In this document: piece by piece, positions 1 to 7,934 of the stretch
Numbering within the stretch: position 1 is the first letter of the stretch
Layout: each line of letters opens with the position of its first letter
NCBI RefSeq assembly: GCF_001644025.1
Contig: NZ_LUUK01000052.1
Span: 1 to 40,606 of the forward strand
DNA length: 40,606 bases
Direction: 5' to 3'
From: Methylomonas koyamae
GTDB taxonomy: Bacteria; Pseudomonadota; Gammaproteobacteria; Methylococcales; Methylomonadaceae
Position numbers and translations under genes: made by a program
Notes under the pieces: model-generated
Told to the model about the DNA's origin: nothing
The model's input: the letters and a program-made list of their open reading frames with translations, nothing else
Databases searched by the model: none

Positions 1-310
1 GCAAGGCTCCAAGCCTTGCGGGCAAGGCAAATAGTGATTCCCGCAATGCTAAAAGAGTTGCGCGCAACACTCCGAGCAATAAACGCAAGGCTCCGAGCCT
101 TGTGCGTAACACTAAAAGCTTTGCGGGCAAGGCAAAAAGTGATTCCCGCAACACTAAAAGAGTTGCGCGCAATTCTCCGAGCAATATACGCAAGGCTCCG
201 AGCCTTGCGCATAACACTAAAAGCCTTGCGGGCAAGGCAAATAGTGATTCCCGTAATACTAAAAGAGTTGCGCGCAACGCTTCGAGCAATAAACGCAAGG
301 CAAAAAGCGG
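1..310. repeat. 105-bp higher-order tandem repeat built of 21-bp units
   Basis: A 105-bp unit starts at 18, 123 and 228 (each begins GCGGGCAAGGCAA) and the array runs off the left edge. Each 105-bp unit is itself five related 21-bp units with the loose form CGCAACACTnnnAG. Several units are palindromic, for example GCAAGGCTCCGAGCCTTGC (an 8-bp stem with a 3-base loop) and GTTGCGCGCAAC. Because 21 and 105 are multiples of three, more than one frame stays open. The frame from base 1 to 603 would encode 35-residue repeats made of five heptads rich in Leu, Arg and Ala, which could be a helical repeat protein. No start or ribosome site is visible in the window, so coding and non-coding readings are both possible. 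Confidence 0.85.
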
Positions 311-916
311 GACGGACGGGGATTTTCATTTACGGCGGCAAGTATGTTGCCGTTCAGGCTTCGATAGGACGCTTGCATGTTCCGATCAAACCCACTGGCG
401 ATTCCGACTTCAAAACCGCCAGGTATTCCGGTCGCAAAGCGGCCGGCGGTTCCAACCCAAAGTCGGCCATCGATTCCGATGCCATTACGCTAGTAAAGAA
501 TGACGGCTTTTGGGAATGGCGAATTTCGGCGCTTAGCGAGCGAGCGCGGGGCGAGATTTGCACCCCGCCTCCAGAGGTTTTAGCAATCGCAAATGTCCCC
601 TGAACACACATTCTGAAACGTTATGAGCGGCAGTGAACCATCAGCGGCAATGTGCCGGTTCCCAATCTGGGCTTATTGGGGCGAATGTTTTCCGCAGCCC
701 GAGGAACGGCAAAAATTCGATTCCAATTCTACTTTGTCAGATTTGTTCAAGATCGGCATGCCTGTCGGGAAACGGGCATCCGGTGCCATGATGGGTAGGC
801 TTAAATCCGTCCATGGCGTCCGGATTCGCTCCGAGCTCTAACGGGTCCTGCGATCCAGGCCGGAATCACGAAGTTTATACAGTCTTCCGACAACGTGGAA
901 TTAGCTTCAGACCCCA
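311..916. other. no convincing gene; weak 24-bp periodicity
   Basis: The open frame from the tandem array continues to 603, but its sequence after about 310 has no recognisable domain. Between 380 and 477 the tetramer TTCC recurs at 22- to 24-bp steps (380, 402, 426, 450, 474). This suggests a decayed short-period repeat, which read on the reverse strand would be an eight-residue pattern. An open frame at 623-841 (72 codons) has no ribosome site or family resemblance and I do not call it. Confidence 0.4.
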
Positions 917-2566
917 TCAGACCACGGTAAAGCCGGATACGATACTTTCCAAGTTGCGGGCCAACGCCGCCAATTCCTGAGCCGAGCGCGCGGCGCCGCC
1001 GGCGGTTCGACTATTTTCGGCGGCGCTATCGGCGATCAGTTTAATCCGGTGAGCCATTTCTCGGGTCGCGGCGGATTGCTCAGCTAGAATCCGAGTCATG
1101 TCGCCGATCGCTTCGGCCACTTGTTGGCTGCTATCGCGGATTTCCGAAATCGAGTCGGCGGCCTGGTTCGCCAAGTCAACGCCGTCGCCGACCCGACTGA
1201 CGCCGGCTTCGATTTCCTTGGCCGCGCGTTGCGTGTTGACTTGGATTTTTCCGACCATATCGGTGATTTCCTGCGTTGAACTGGCCGTGCGTTTCGCCAA
1301 CTCCCGGACCTCTTCGGCCACCACGGCAAAGCCGCGGCCTTGTTCGCCGGCGCGAGCGGCCTCGATCGCGGCATTTAGGGCCAGCATGTTGGTCTGATCG
1401 GCTATACCGCTAATGATGTTGACGATGCCGTAAATTTGCCGGGAAAAGTCTTCCAATTCCTGTATGGTCGTGGCAGTGGATTTGACCGCCGCCGCGACGT
1501 TCCCCATTTCGCTGGAGGTCTGATGTATGATGCGGCCGCTGGCGAGCGATAGGTTGCCGGACTCTTCGGCGATTTTATGCACCTGTTTGGCTTGCTGGCC
1601 GATTTGCTCAAAGGACACCGACAGTTGTTCGACCGCGCTGGTCATCATTTCCGACGATTCCGCCTCGACTATACTGGCGCGCTCGCTTTGAACCGCGGCG
1701 GTCGCCAGCGAGTCGGCGGATAAATTCAAGGTCTTGGTGTTATTGACGATGACGCCTATGATCTCCAACAACCGCAAACGCATGCTATCCAACGTTCTGA
1801 CCAGTTGGGCAATTTCGTCGCCTCCGGTCGTATCGGATGTCTTGGTTAAATCGCCGGTTTGGATGCGCTCGGCGATCTCCACACATTGCCGCAACGGCGT
1901 GGTAATTGAAATGGTCGCTATTCTTCCCAGCAATAATCCTAGGACTAACGCCGCGCCTATCAACGCAATCAATATCAATTTACTTTCCGCGTCGGTGGCT
2001 TTGAGGTTTTGCAACGATAGTTTAACGTCGCCTTGAATCGCCGTTTCCAGCTTGTCGATTTCCTCGATAAAATCATCGAACGCCGCATCGAATTGGGCGT
2101 CCAGTTGATGAAACTCGGTCTCTCCCAGGTTTTGGCCCAAGGTCGCGTACCGGTTTTCCAGTGCCGTACGTAAAGTCCGGAACTTTTCGTTTGAAATACT
2201 TAATTGGGCCAGCGTCGCGGGATTATCCACCGGGAAGTATTTGCCTTCGGCATTTTCGCCGCCCTTGCCGATCACGTTTAGATACCATTCGGCCTGATCC
2301 ATTTTACTCTTAACGACAGTTATGGATTCATTCGCATCGCCACCCATGATTTCTTCGAATTTCAAATGCGCCTCGGTCGCGAGCAATTTGGATTCCATTA
2401 CCGCATCGACCAAGGGTGCGGCGGATTCGCCGACGTAAATCCCGGTATTACCTACCTTGTCGACAAAGTAAATGCCGAACAGCCCGGTGGCCAAGGTAAT
2501 CAGGGTGCTTACCAAAAATGCGCCGGTTAGCCGTGTGCCGATACCGATATTCTGAAACATATTCAC
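917..2566 (-). CDS. methyl-accepting chemotaxis protein
   Basis: A 549-residue transmembrane chemoreceptor that would pass a periplasmic signal to CheA/CheW. TM1 is at about residues 11-31 and TM2 at about 195-217. The ~160 residues between them would form a periplasmic four-helix-bundle sensor. A HAMP linker follows (about 217-270), then a long coiled-coil signalling domain to the C-terminus. The hairpin tip carries the typical [20 protein letters not shown] and [15 protein letters not shown] segments. No C-terminal CheR/CheB tethering pentapeptide is seen. The start is supported by AGAGGTG seven bases upstream of the ATG. It is a single gene with no chemotaxis neighbours. The ligand cannot be told from the sequence. 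Confidence 0.95.
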   Translation of the reverse strand: MNMFQNIGIGTRLTGAFLVSTLITLATGLFGIYFVDKVGNTGIYVGESAAPLVDAVMESKLLATEAHLKFEEIMGGDANESITVVKSKMDQAEWYLNVIGKGGENAEGKYFPVDNPATLAQLSISNEKFRTLRTALENRYATLGQNLGETEFHQLDAQFDAAFDDFIEEIDKLETAIQGDVKLSLQNLKATDAESKLILIALIGAALVLGLLLGRIATISITTPLRQCVEIAERIQTGDLTKTSDTTGGDEIAQLVRTLDSMRLRLLEIIGVIVNNTKTLNLSADSLATAAVQSERASIVEAESSEMMTSAVEQLSVSFEQIGQQAKQVHKIAEESGNLSLASGRIIHQTSSEMGNVAAAVKSTATTIQELEDFSRQIYGIVNIISGIADQTNMLALNAAIEAARAGEQGRGFAVVAEEVRELAKRTASSTQEITDMVGKIQVNTQRAAKEIEAGVSRVGDGVDLANQAADSISEIRDSSQQVAEAIGDMTRILAEQSAATREMAHRIKLIADSAAENSRTAGGAARSAQELAALARNLESIVSGFTVV

Positions 2567-3006
2567 CTCTAACTAACACGCTTTGCAATTAGTATTGCCG
2601 ATAAACGGAATTTGCCAATGATACGGCGGGTGATCGCCTTGGATTTTCCTCAACCACTCGACAATCGCCGCTGGAGCTTGGCTGATAGCCCTAGCCTAGT
2701 GGAATAGACGCTAGAATTGAGGCGAAGTCAGGGCAAGCGGTTTCGCATATGCCCAACTTCTGTTTAACACGCCAACCTGGGGAGCAAGTATGAGTACGAC
2801 AATCGCTCCGATACCGCTGGCCGAGCATGGTGGAGGCAATTGTGGGCTTTTGGCCGGATTTTTTGCCGAAACTGTTGGAAGCCGCAACAGCTCGTGCCTG
2901 GTCCGGGCTGGAGAACAGCTTAGCCGAGAATTGACAAACCACCGTCAGACATGGCCGGTTCCGGGCGTTGCATGTCGTGCTTGGAGTCAACGAATCGGAT
3001 CGAGAA
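2567..3006. other. intergenic stretch, nothing recognised
   Basis: This stretch lies between the chemoreceptor promoter side and the HNH gene. Open frames on both strands (for example a 75-codon one from 2790) have no ribosome site and look like noise. It presumably holds the promoters of the two divergent genes, but I could not define one. Confidence 0.4.
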
Positions 3007-3321
3007 ATGGCAAATAATTGGAACATACCCGCTTGGCTGGAAGCGGAAGTCAGAGCAAGAGACAAGACTTGTGTTTACTGCGGCATTGAATTTACACCGG
3101 CCAAGGTGTCTTATAAATCCGCGGCCAGCTGGGAACACATCGTTAACGATGCGACGATTGTCACCAGAGAAAATATCGTTCTTTGTTGCCGTGGCTGCAA
3201 TGCCAGCAAGGGACCGAAGAGACTGTCCGTATGGTTGCAGTCTAAATATTGCACGGAGCGAGGTATCACGTCGGCTTCGGTGAGTCCAATAGTCCAACAG
3301 GCAATTGCCAATGGTCAATAA
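3007..3321 (+). CDS. small HNH endonuclease-family protein
   Basis: A 104-residue protein with a compact zinc-linked HNH (beta-beta-alpha metal) fold. A CxxC pair (C22, C25) comes first, the core is WEHIVND with H44, and it ends in CCRGCNASKG (C61, C64, N65). These match the His-Asn-Cys layout of the HNH family, which is mainly nucleases. The ATG at 3007 is preferred over upstream in-frame starts because the conserved WNIPAWLEAEVRARD segment begins right after it and a GAG lies just upstream. It stands alone, with no methylase, phage or toxin genes beside it, so its target and role are unknown. It could be a solitary nuclease or a nicking or repair factor. Confidence 0.75.
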   Translation: MANNWNIPAWLEAEVRARDKTCVYCGIEFTPAKVSYKSAASWEHIVNDATIVTRENIVLCCRGCNASKGPKRLSVWLQSKYCTERGITSASVSPIVQQAIANGQ

Positions 3322-3486
3322 GGCCACGGGTTACCCGGCGCTCAAAGGACGCTCCCCTCGGTTATTTACCCTTGGCTTTGAGGTGGGTCGTTTGCGAAAT
3401 CCGATGAATCTTATCCTTGAACTTACCGGAGTGCGGGCGGTACCGTTTGAGCAATTGTCGCCTCCACGAAGCGGTCAACAGCGGTG

Positions 3487-3984
3487 CTAACGTTTTCCAA
3501 AGCTATCGGCGAACCATCGATCCAGCATCGCCTTTTCGTAACGCAAGGGATCGTTGTTTGGGTAGCGTGCCGAGTCCTGTAGCATCAGGTAATTCAGATC
3601 GCTGATCTGTTCCTGCTTCTCGGCTTTGATTTGGCCGTCCGGGCCGTACCAGCGGTAGTTCAATTTGATGCGCGGATAGTATAGGTCGCGGATGAAGCGG
3701 GTATTGGTGGCATTGGGCGTTTGCCAGGGTTCGAAGGCGCCGGCCATGTCGATGTCCTCGACCGCCAAATCCAGGCTGTCGCCGGCCGGCAAATATTGCC
3801 CCGCCAATTTGCGAAAATGCGCTTCGAATTGCTGGAGTAAATCCGCCTGTACTCTTGGGGTAGCGGCGCCGGACAGGGCCAAGTCGGTGTAATGCTCGAC
3901 ATTCTCGAAGCGGATGCTGATGTCCGCGCACGCTGCTTGAGCCATGACCAGCATAGCTATTGCCAGCAAGGTAAGTTTTGGCAT
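3487..3984 (-). CDS. secreted DUF3016 protein
   Basis: A 165-residue protein with a clear Sec signal peptide (residues 1-20, ending AACA). The mature part begins with the ISIRFENVEHYTDL segment and a LDLAVEDIDMAGAFEP block, as in the DUF3016 family. It also has the conserved RIKLNYRWYGPDGQI stretch. The family has no assigned function; the proteins are exported and about this length. GGGGGAAT lies just upstream of the ATG. It is transcribed alone, and the neighbouring genes give no hint about its job. Confidence 0.75.
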   Translation of the reverse strand: MPKLTLLAIAMLVMAQAACADISIRFENVEHYTDLALSGAATPRVQADLLQQFEAHFRKLAGQYLPAGDSLDLAVEDIDMAGAFEPWQTPNATNTRFIRDLYYPRIKLNYRWYGPDGQIKAEKQEQISDLNYLMLQDSARYPNNDPLRYEKAMLDRWFADSFGKR

Positions 3985-4033
3985 GGAATTCCCCCGTCAT
4001 ATTGCGGTTATCGTAGCGCCGCCGCACACATGA

Positions 4034-4138
4034 TTCACCCGGCCCTTAAATACCGCTCGCCTGTCGAAGGGCTGGCCAGCCTGGGCTTCGGCCAGCTCGG
4101 CCCGAATGGATTATCAGTGATCTATAGGGCGGGGTTAA
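4034..4138. repeat. degraded copy of the palindromic repeat also found at 9975-10086
   Basis: It shares CCCGGCCCTTAAATACCG with the copy at 9975, followed by the same TCGAAGG / CTTCG palindromic core and a terminal GGGGTTAA. The outer arms (TTCACCCGGCCC and GGGCGGGGTTAA) are mismatched here but perfect in the other copy, so this copy has decayed. It resembles REP-doublet or REPIN-type intergenic repeats. Confidence 0.7.
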
Positions 4139-4725
4139 TGGGTTAATGTGCTCATCGCTGGGCTACTTGCGCGATATCGACCCGGAAATTCGATAAAAAT
4201 TTCGTCGATGCGCAAATCCAGGCGGGATTTAGCGTTCTCAAGTCGAATAGCAATTTTCGCGCGGCTGGTTGGAACACGCTAGTCAGTCGCCGAAAACTTT
4301 AAAACAACTGGCTTCCGCCCGATTATGTGGCCGCCACCAAAACGGGCGGGGGCTTGGTAAGGCCATCGTCATAATACCCAAGAGTATTGGCATGCCGGGG
4401 TTGGAAATCGACACGCTCCATGGTTCCGATCTGAGCCGAGTCACGCAAGAGTTGGTTGGGCTGGCAATCGGCCACTTTGGGATATTCGAATATTTCAGCG
4501 AATTTCGGCAGTAACGCCTGAATCTCACAGGTTAACCCGTACGCTGGAACAAACCAGAGGGAATTCTTATCCCGAACTGATCGAATGAAAGCACGGTTTT
4601 GGCAAGATTAAATACTCAAATCGTCATCAATGTATTGAATGATGCGTGATTAAATTATGTCATTTAACAATGATTTAACGATCCAGTATGGTGTTGTCCA
4701 ACCCAACAACATACCGGAGAGGGTA
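4139..4725. other. intergenic stretch, no gene called
   Basis: About 590 bases without a convincing gene. Two short open frames (4269-4514 forward, 4283-4528 reverse) overlap each other and show no family resemblance or ribosome site; they could be remnants of a lost gene. The AT-rich part from about 4600 to 4680 probably carries the promoter of the downstream secreted protein. Confidence 0.4.
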
Positions 4726-5820
4726 GTGAATCTTGTAACTCTATTTTGCGCGGCCATGGTGTTTGCGACCAGCGACGCCTTGGCTGAAGGCAACTCGAAT
4801 TTTGATGTATTCGCCAACCTCGATACCGGGCCGGGCAATGTCACGGCGACAGCCAACGGCCGGATCATCATGAGCCAACATCAGTTTTATCAACCGCAAT
4901 ACACCGTGGTTGAATACAAGGATCAGACCTTGCTGCCTTTTCCGAATAAGGAGCTGTCCGCGGCCGATTCAACCGCGCCTATCAAGCTCGACTCGGTACT
5001 AGGTATCCGCTCCGACAGCAACGGTATCGTCTGGATGCTGGACAACGGCATGCGCAGCGGCGTGACGCCCAAATTGGTCGGCTGGAATACCAAAACCAAC
5101 AAGCTCCAGCGCTTGATTTATTTACCCGCACCGATCGCACCCAAGGATGCGTTCGTCAACGACTTTGCGTTGGATGCCATCCACAATTATGCCTTCATCA
5201 GCGATCCGGCGGGGGGCGCGAATGCGGCCTTGATCGTGGTCAACTTGTCTACCGGCGCCGCTCGGCGGGTGCTGGAAGGTCATAAAAGCGTGGTGCCGGA
5301 AAACGTCGATTTGGTCATCGACAATGTGCCGATTCAGCTGAAAACCGCGTCGGGCGAATTGGTGAAACCGCATATTGGCGTGAATCCCATTACCGAGGAT
5401 TTAGCCAACGAATGGGTTTATTTCGGGCCGATGCACGGCCTTAGTCTTTACCGGATTAAAGTGGCGGATTTGATCAACGAGTCGTTAATGCCGCAAGAAC
5501 TTGCACAGCGGGTTGAACGCTATAGCGACAAACCAATCTCGGACGGCATCAGCATTGACGAGAACAACAATATTTATCTAGGCGATCTGGCCAATAATGC
5601 GATTGGCGTGATCGCGCCTAACCGACAATATCGGCAATTGGCGCAATGTCCAAGATTGTCTTGGGTCGATTCCTTCAGTTTTGGCGCTAACGGACAACTC
5701 TATGCCGTCGTTAATCGCTTGCATCGTTCGGCGACGTTGAACGGCGGCGATAATCAATCCAAACCGCCGTACTTTTTGTTGAAGGTAAAGTCCTTGGCAG
5801 CAGGCCTACCAGGACGTTAA
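4726..5820 (+). CDS. secreted major royal jelly protein/yellow-family beta-propeller protein
   Basis: I chose the GTG start at 4726 because GGAGAGGG precedes it by about six bases and it gives a clean signal peptide (MNLVTLFCAAMVFATSDALA). An in-frame ATG at 4657 lacks both. The 364-residue product has the pattern of the MRJP/yellow family of six-bladed propellers: a GNVTATANGRI opening, LGIRSDSNGIVWMLDNG, and DGISIDENNNIYLGDLANNAIGV near the end. Bacterial members are exported and of unknown substrate; some relatives act as lactonases or bind small ligands. The stop codon lies inside the target duplication of the element at 5826-5986. It converges on the LysR gene. Confidence 0.8.
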   Translation: MNLVTLFCAAMVFATSDALAEGNSNFDVFANLDTGPGNVTATANGRIIMSQHQFYQPQYTVVEYKDQTLLPFPNKELSAADSTAPIKLDSVLGIRSDSNGIVWMLDNGMRSGVTPKLVGWNTKTNKLQRLIYLPAPIAPKDAFVNDFALDAIHNYAFISDPAGGANAALIVVNLSTGAARRVLEGHKSVVPENVDLVIDNVPIQLKTASGELVKPHIGVNPITEDLANEWVYFGPMHGLSLYRIKVADLINESLMPQELAQRVERYSDKPISDGISIDENNNIYLGDLANNAIGVIAPNRQYRQLAQCPRLSWVDSFSFGANGQLYAVVNRLHRSATLNGGDNQSKPPYFLLKVKSLAAGLPGR

Positions 5821-5994
5821 AGATTGGCTATGTTAGCGTTAATAGTTGAATGAGATCGAAACCGTCATCCCGGCATGGATTGCCGGGATCCATGGTACAA
5901 GGATGTGTTGAAACTTCGCCGTCCGTGGCTTCTGGGCCCCGGCAATCCATGCCGGGGCGACGCCAACTACTAACGCGAACATAGCCTAAAGATT
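5818..5994. mobile_element. MITE-like element (5826-5986) with 8-bp target duplication
   Basis: The element is 161 bp with terminal inverted repeats of 23 bp differing at two positions. The left arm starts GGCTATGTTAGCGTTAATAG at 5826; the right arm, read inward from 5986, starts GGCTATGTTCGCGTTAGTAG. TAAAGATT directly repeats at 5818-5825 and 5987-5994, consistent with an 8-bp target duplication (9 bp if the next G is counted). Inside lies a second long inverted pair around CCCGGCATGGATTGCCGGG and its complement (about 5864-5892 and 5943-5971). There is no transposase, so it would move only with help in trans. The strong internal hairpins could also end transcription from both sides. Confidence 0.8.
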
Positions 5995-6921
5995 GATTTG
6001 GGATGCGCTTATTTTCCGGCCTATGCTGCTGATTTGCTCGCGCAACCAGCCATGAGCCGGGTCTTTTTCCCACAACGGATGCCAAATCATCGCCAAATCG
6101 TAGTCCGGCAAACTCACCGGCACCGGCAACACTTGCAGTGGCACCAGTTTCTGAAAGGCGATGGCCAAACGATAGGGTAAGGACAAAATCATATTGGACT
6201 GGGCCACGATCAAGGGTGCCGATAAAAAATGCGGCACGATGAAGTTAATCCGGCGCTCCAAGCCCAACTCAGTCAATTTCTCGTCTATCACTCCCAATTT
6301 ATCGCCGGTTCTGGAGATCAGCATGTGCGTGGCGGCCAAATACGTCTCCAGCGACGGTGGCGCTTTTATGCTGGGATGATCCTGCCTAACCACGCAAGCC
6401 ATGCGATCCATGAATAAATGTTCGCAGTGTAAATGCGCCGGCGGATTCAATACCGAGGCAAAGCCCAACACCACATCCAGACTGCCGTTTTCCAACTGCG
6501 CCAACGGAAAAGCAGATTCCGTGCGTTTGACATGAATATCCACGCCCGGTGCCGACTGCTCAATCGATTGCGACAGCTCCGGCAAGATCAAAAACTCCAT
6601 GTAATCGGTGGCGGCGATAGTGAAACGGCGCTGACTGGATGCCGGATCGAAGGCTTGCGGCGCCTCGAGCAAACGTTCCATTTCCTGCAAAAGGCTACGT
6701 ACCGGCTCCACCAATGCTAGTGCCAATGCCGTCGGCTGCATGCCGGCGGGCGATTTAACCAAGACCGGATCGTTCAATTGCTGGCGCAAGCGATGCAAGG
6801 TATGGCTCATCGCCGACTGGGTGACGAACATGGATTCCGCCGCGCGGGTGACGTTGCGCTCCCGCATCAATATATCGAAAGCCAGCAACAGGTTTAAGTC
6901 GAAGGTGCGCAGGTTGGCCAT
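5986..6921 (-). CDS. LysR-family transcriptional regulator
   Basis: A 311-residue LysR regulator. The N-terminal winged helix-turn-helix occupies about residues 1-62 (RNVTRAAESMFVTQSAMSHT then LHRLRQQLNDPVLVK). A substrate-binding-type effector domain follows (about 90-300), with the FTIAATDYMEFLILPEL opening typical of the NodD/LinR/PcpR-like group. I start at 6921 (MANLRTFDLN) because the domain begins there and GGAA precedes it. The longer frame upstream is unlikely. It is divergent from pxmABC with 249 bp between starts, so control of pxm is a reasonable guess from position. Its TAG stop is made at the junction with the MITE-like element. Confidence 0.92.
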   Translation of the reverse strand: MANLRTFDLNLLLAFDILMRERNVTRAAESMFVTQSAMSHTLHRLRQQLNDPVLVKSPAGMQPTALALALVEPVRSLLQEMERLLEAPQAFDPASSQRRFTIAATDYMEFLILPELSQSIEQSAPGVDIHVKRTESAFPLAQLENGSLDVVLGFASVLNPPAHLHCEHLFMDRMACVVRQDHPSIKAPPSLETYLAATHMLISRTGDKLGVIDEKLTELGLERRINFIVPHFLSAPLIVAQSNMILSLPYRLAIAFQKLVPLQVLPVPVSLPDYDLAMIWHPLWEKDPAHGWLREQISSIGRKISASQINL

Positions 6922-7053
6922 GTGGATATTCCATAAAAAATTCGGCTGCATACTAAACAAAATCGCTGCTGGCCAGCATGAACAGTCTTGATGATAACGG
7001 ATGAAATTTGACCATTTCACAGCTCATCAAATTCTCCTTACCTTATATCGCGA

Positions 7054-7114
7054 GCGTGTCGTTCAACCTATATGACGTTACTCCCCCAAGGGTAGTTTTC
7101 GGTTGGCGACACGC
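7054..7114. promoter_or_regulatory. inverted repeat in the LysR/pxmA intergenic region
   Basis: GCGTGTCGTTCAACC (7054-7068) pairs with GGTTGGCGACACGC (7101-7114) apart from a small offset. It encloses a weaker nested pair ACTCCC / GGGTAGT. The structure ends 56 bases before the pxmA start codon. It may be a regulator site, possibly for the divergent LysR protein, or a hairpin in the pxm leader. I could not place a confident -35/-10. Confidence 0.45.
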
Positions 7115-7170
7115 CCAGTTTCGATGGCTATCGCCGTCATTTACTACAAAACGTTACGGGGGAAGCACAC

Positions 7171-7923
7171 ATGTCCGCACAAATTCCTATTTCAACATTT
7201 AAACCTTATCGGGGCGAAAAAGCCCGCTTGGCCAGAGCTTACGATTATCTGATCCTGGTGCTGGCCCTATTCTTATTCATCGGTTCGTTTCATCTACATT
7301 TTGCCCTGACCGTCGGCGACTGGGACTTCTGGGTCGATTGGAAAGATCGGCAATGGTGGCCGCTGGTCACGCCCTTAATCGGCATTACCTTTCCCGCCGC
7401 CGTACAGGCGGTGTTGTGGGATAAGTTCCGACTGCCTTTGGGGGCTACGCTGTGCGTCGCCGCCCTATTGCTAGGCACCTGGGTAACCCGCGTGTTTGCC
7501 TACCACTACTGGAACTACTTCCCCATCAACATGGTGTTGCCGGCGACCATGGTGCCGGGCGCATTGGTACTGGATACCTTGCTGATGCTCAGCAACAGCC
7601 TGACCATCACCTCCATTTTTGGCGGCGGCGCGTTTGCCTTGTTGTTTTACCCGACCAACTGGCCGATCTTCGGCATGTTCCACCAAGCTGTCGAATACCA
7701 CAACAGCCAGCTGACAGTCGCCGATTTATTCGGTTTCCAATATATCCGTACCGGCATGCCGGAATACTTGCGCATCATCGAGCGCGGCACCTTGCGCACC
7801 TATGGCCAGTACGCCACACCGTTGGCGGCATTTTGTTCGGCGTTGTTGTGCTCGTTGATGTATCCGCTGTGGTGGTACATCGGCAAATGGTTCGCCAATA
7901 CCAGCTATCTGAAAAAAATCTAA
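7171..7923 (+). CDS. PxmA, PmoA-type subunit of the divergent copper monooxygenase pXMO
   Basis: A 250-residue membrane subunit homologous to PmoA/AmoA. It has seven hydrophobic segments and the hallmark GDWDFWVDWKDRQWWP. The matching DNA at 7315-7332 fits the widely used A189f pmoA primer site. Other family blocks are LPLGATLCVAALLLGTWV, the NMVLPATMVPGALVLDT region and GTLRTYGQYATP. It begins an operon with the order A-B-C, which is diagnostic for pxmABC rather than pmoCAB. GGGGGA sits nine bases before the ATG. The family carries out copper-dependent oxidation in intracytoplasmic or cytoplasmic membranes. In Methylomonas, pxm expression has been tied to low oxygen and denitrifying conditions. 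The true substrate of pXMO is not settled. Confidence 0.93.
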   Translation: MSAQIPISTFKPYRGEKARLARAYDYLILVLALFLFIGSFHLHFALTVGDWDFWVDWKDRQWWPLVTPLIGITFPAAVQAVLWDKFRLPLGATLCVAALLLGTWVTRVFAYHYWNYFPINMVLPATMVPGALVLDTLLMLSNSLTITSIFGGGAFALLFYPTNWPIFGMFHQAVEYHNSQLTVADLFGFQYIRTGMPEYLRIIERGTLRTYGQYATPLAAFCSALLCSLMYPLWWYIGKWFANTSYLKKI

Positions 7924-7934
7924 GGGGAACAGTC

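Noticed and set aside
1-310. CRISPR array
   Set aside because: The units are contiguous related 21-bp and 105-bp repeats without unique spacers, and no cas genes are nearby.
2790-3017. 75-codon forward frame upstream of the HNH gene
   Set aside because: No family resemblance, and it overlaps the better-supported HNH start in another frame.
4269-4528. Overlapping short frames on both strands
   Set aside because: No ribosome site or recognisable domain; at best a remnant of a lost gene.
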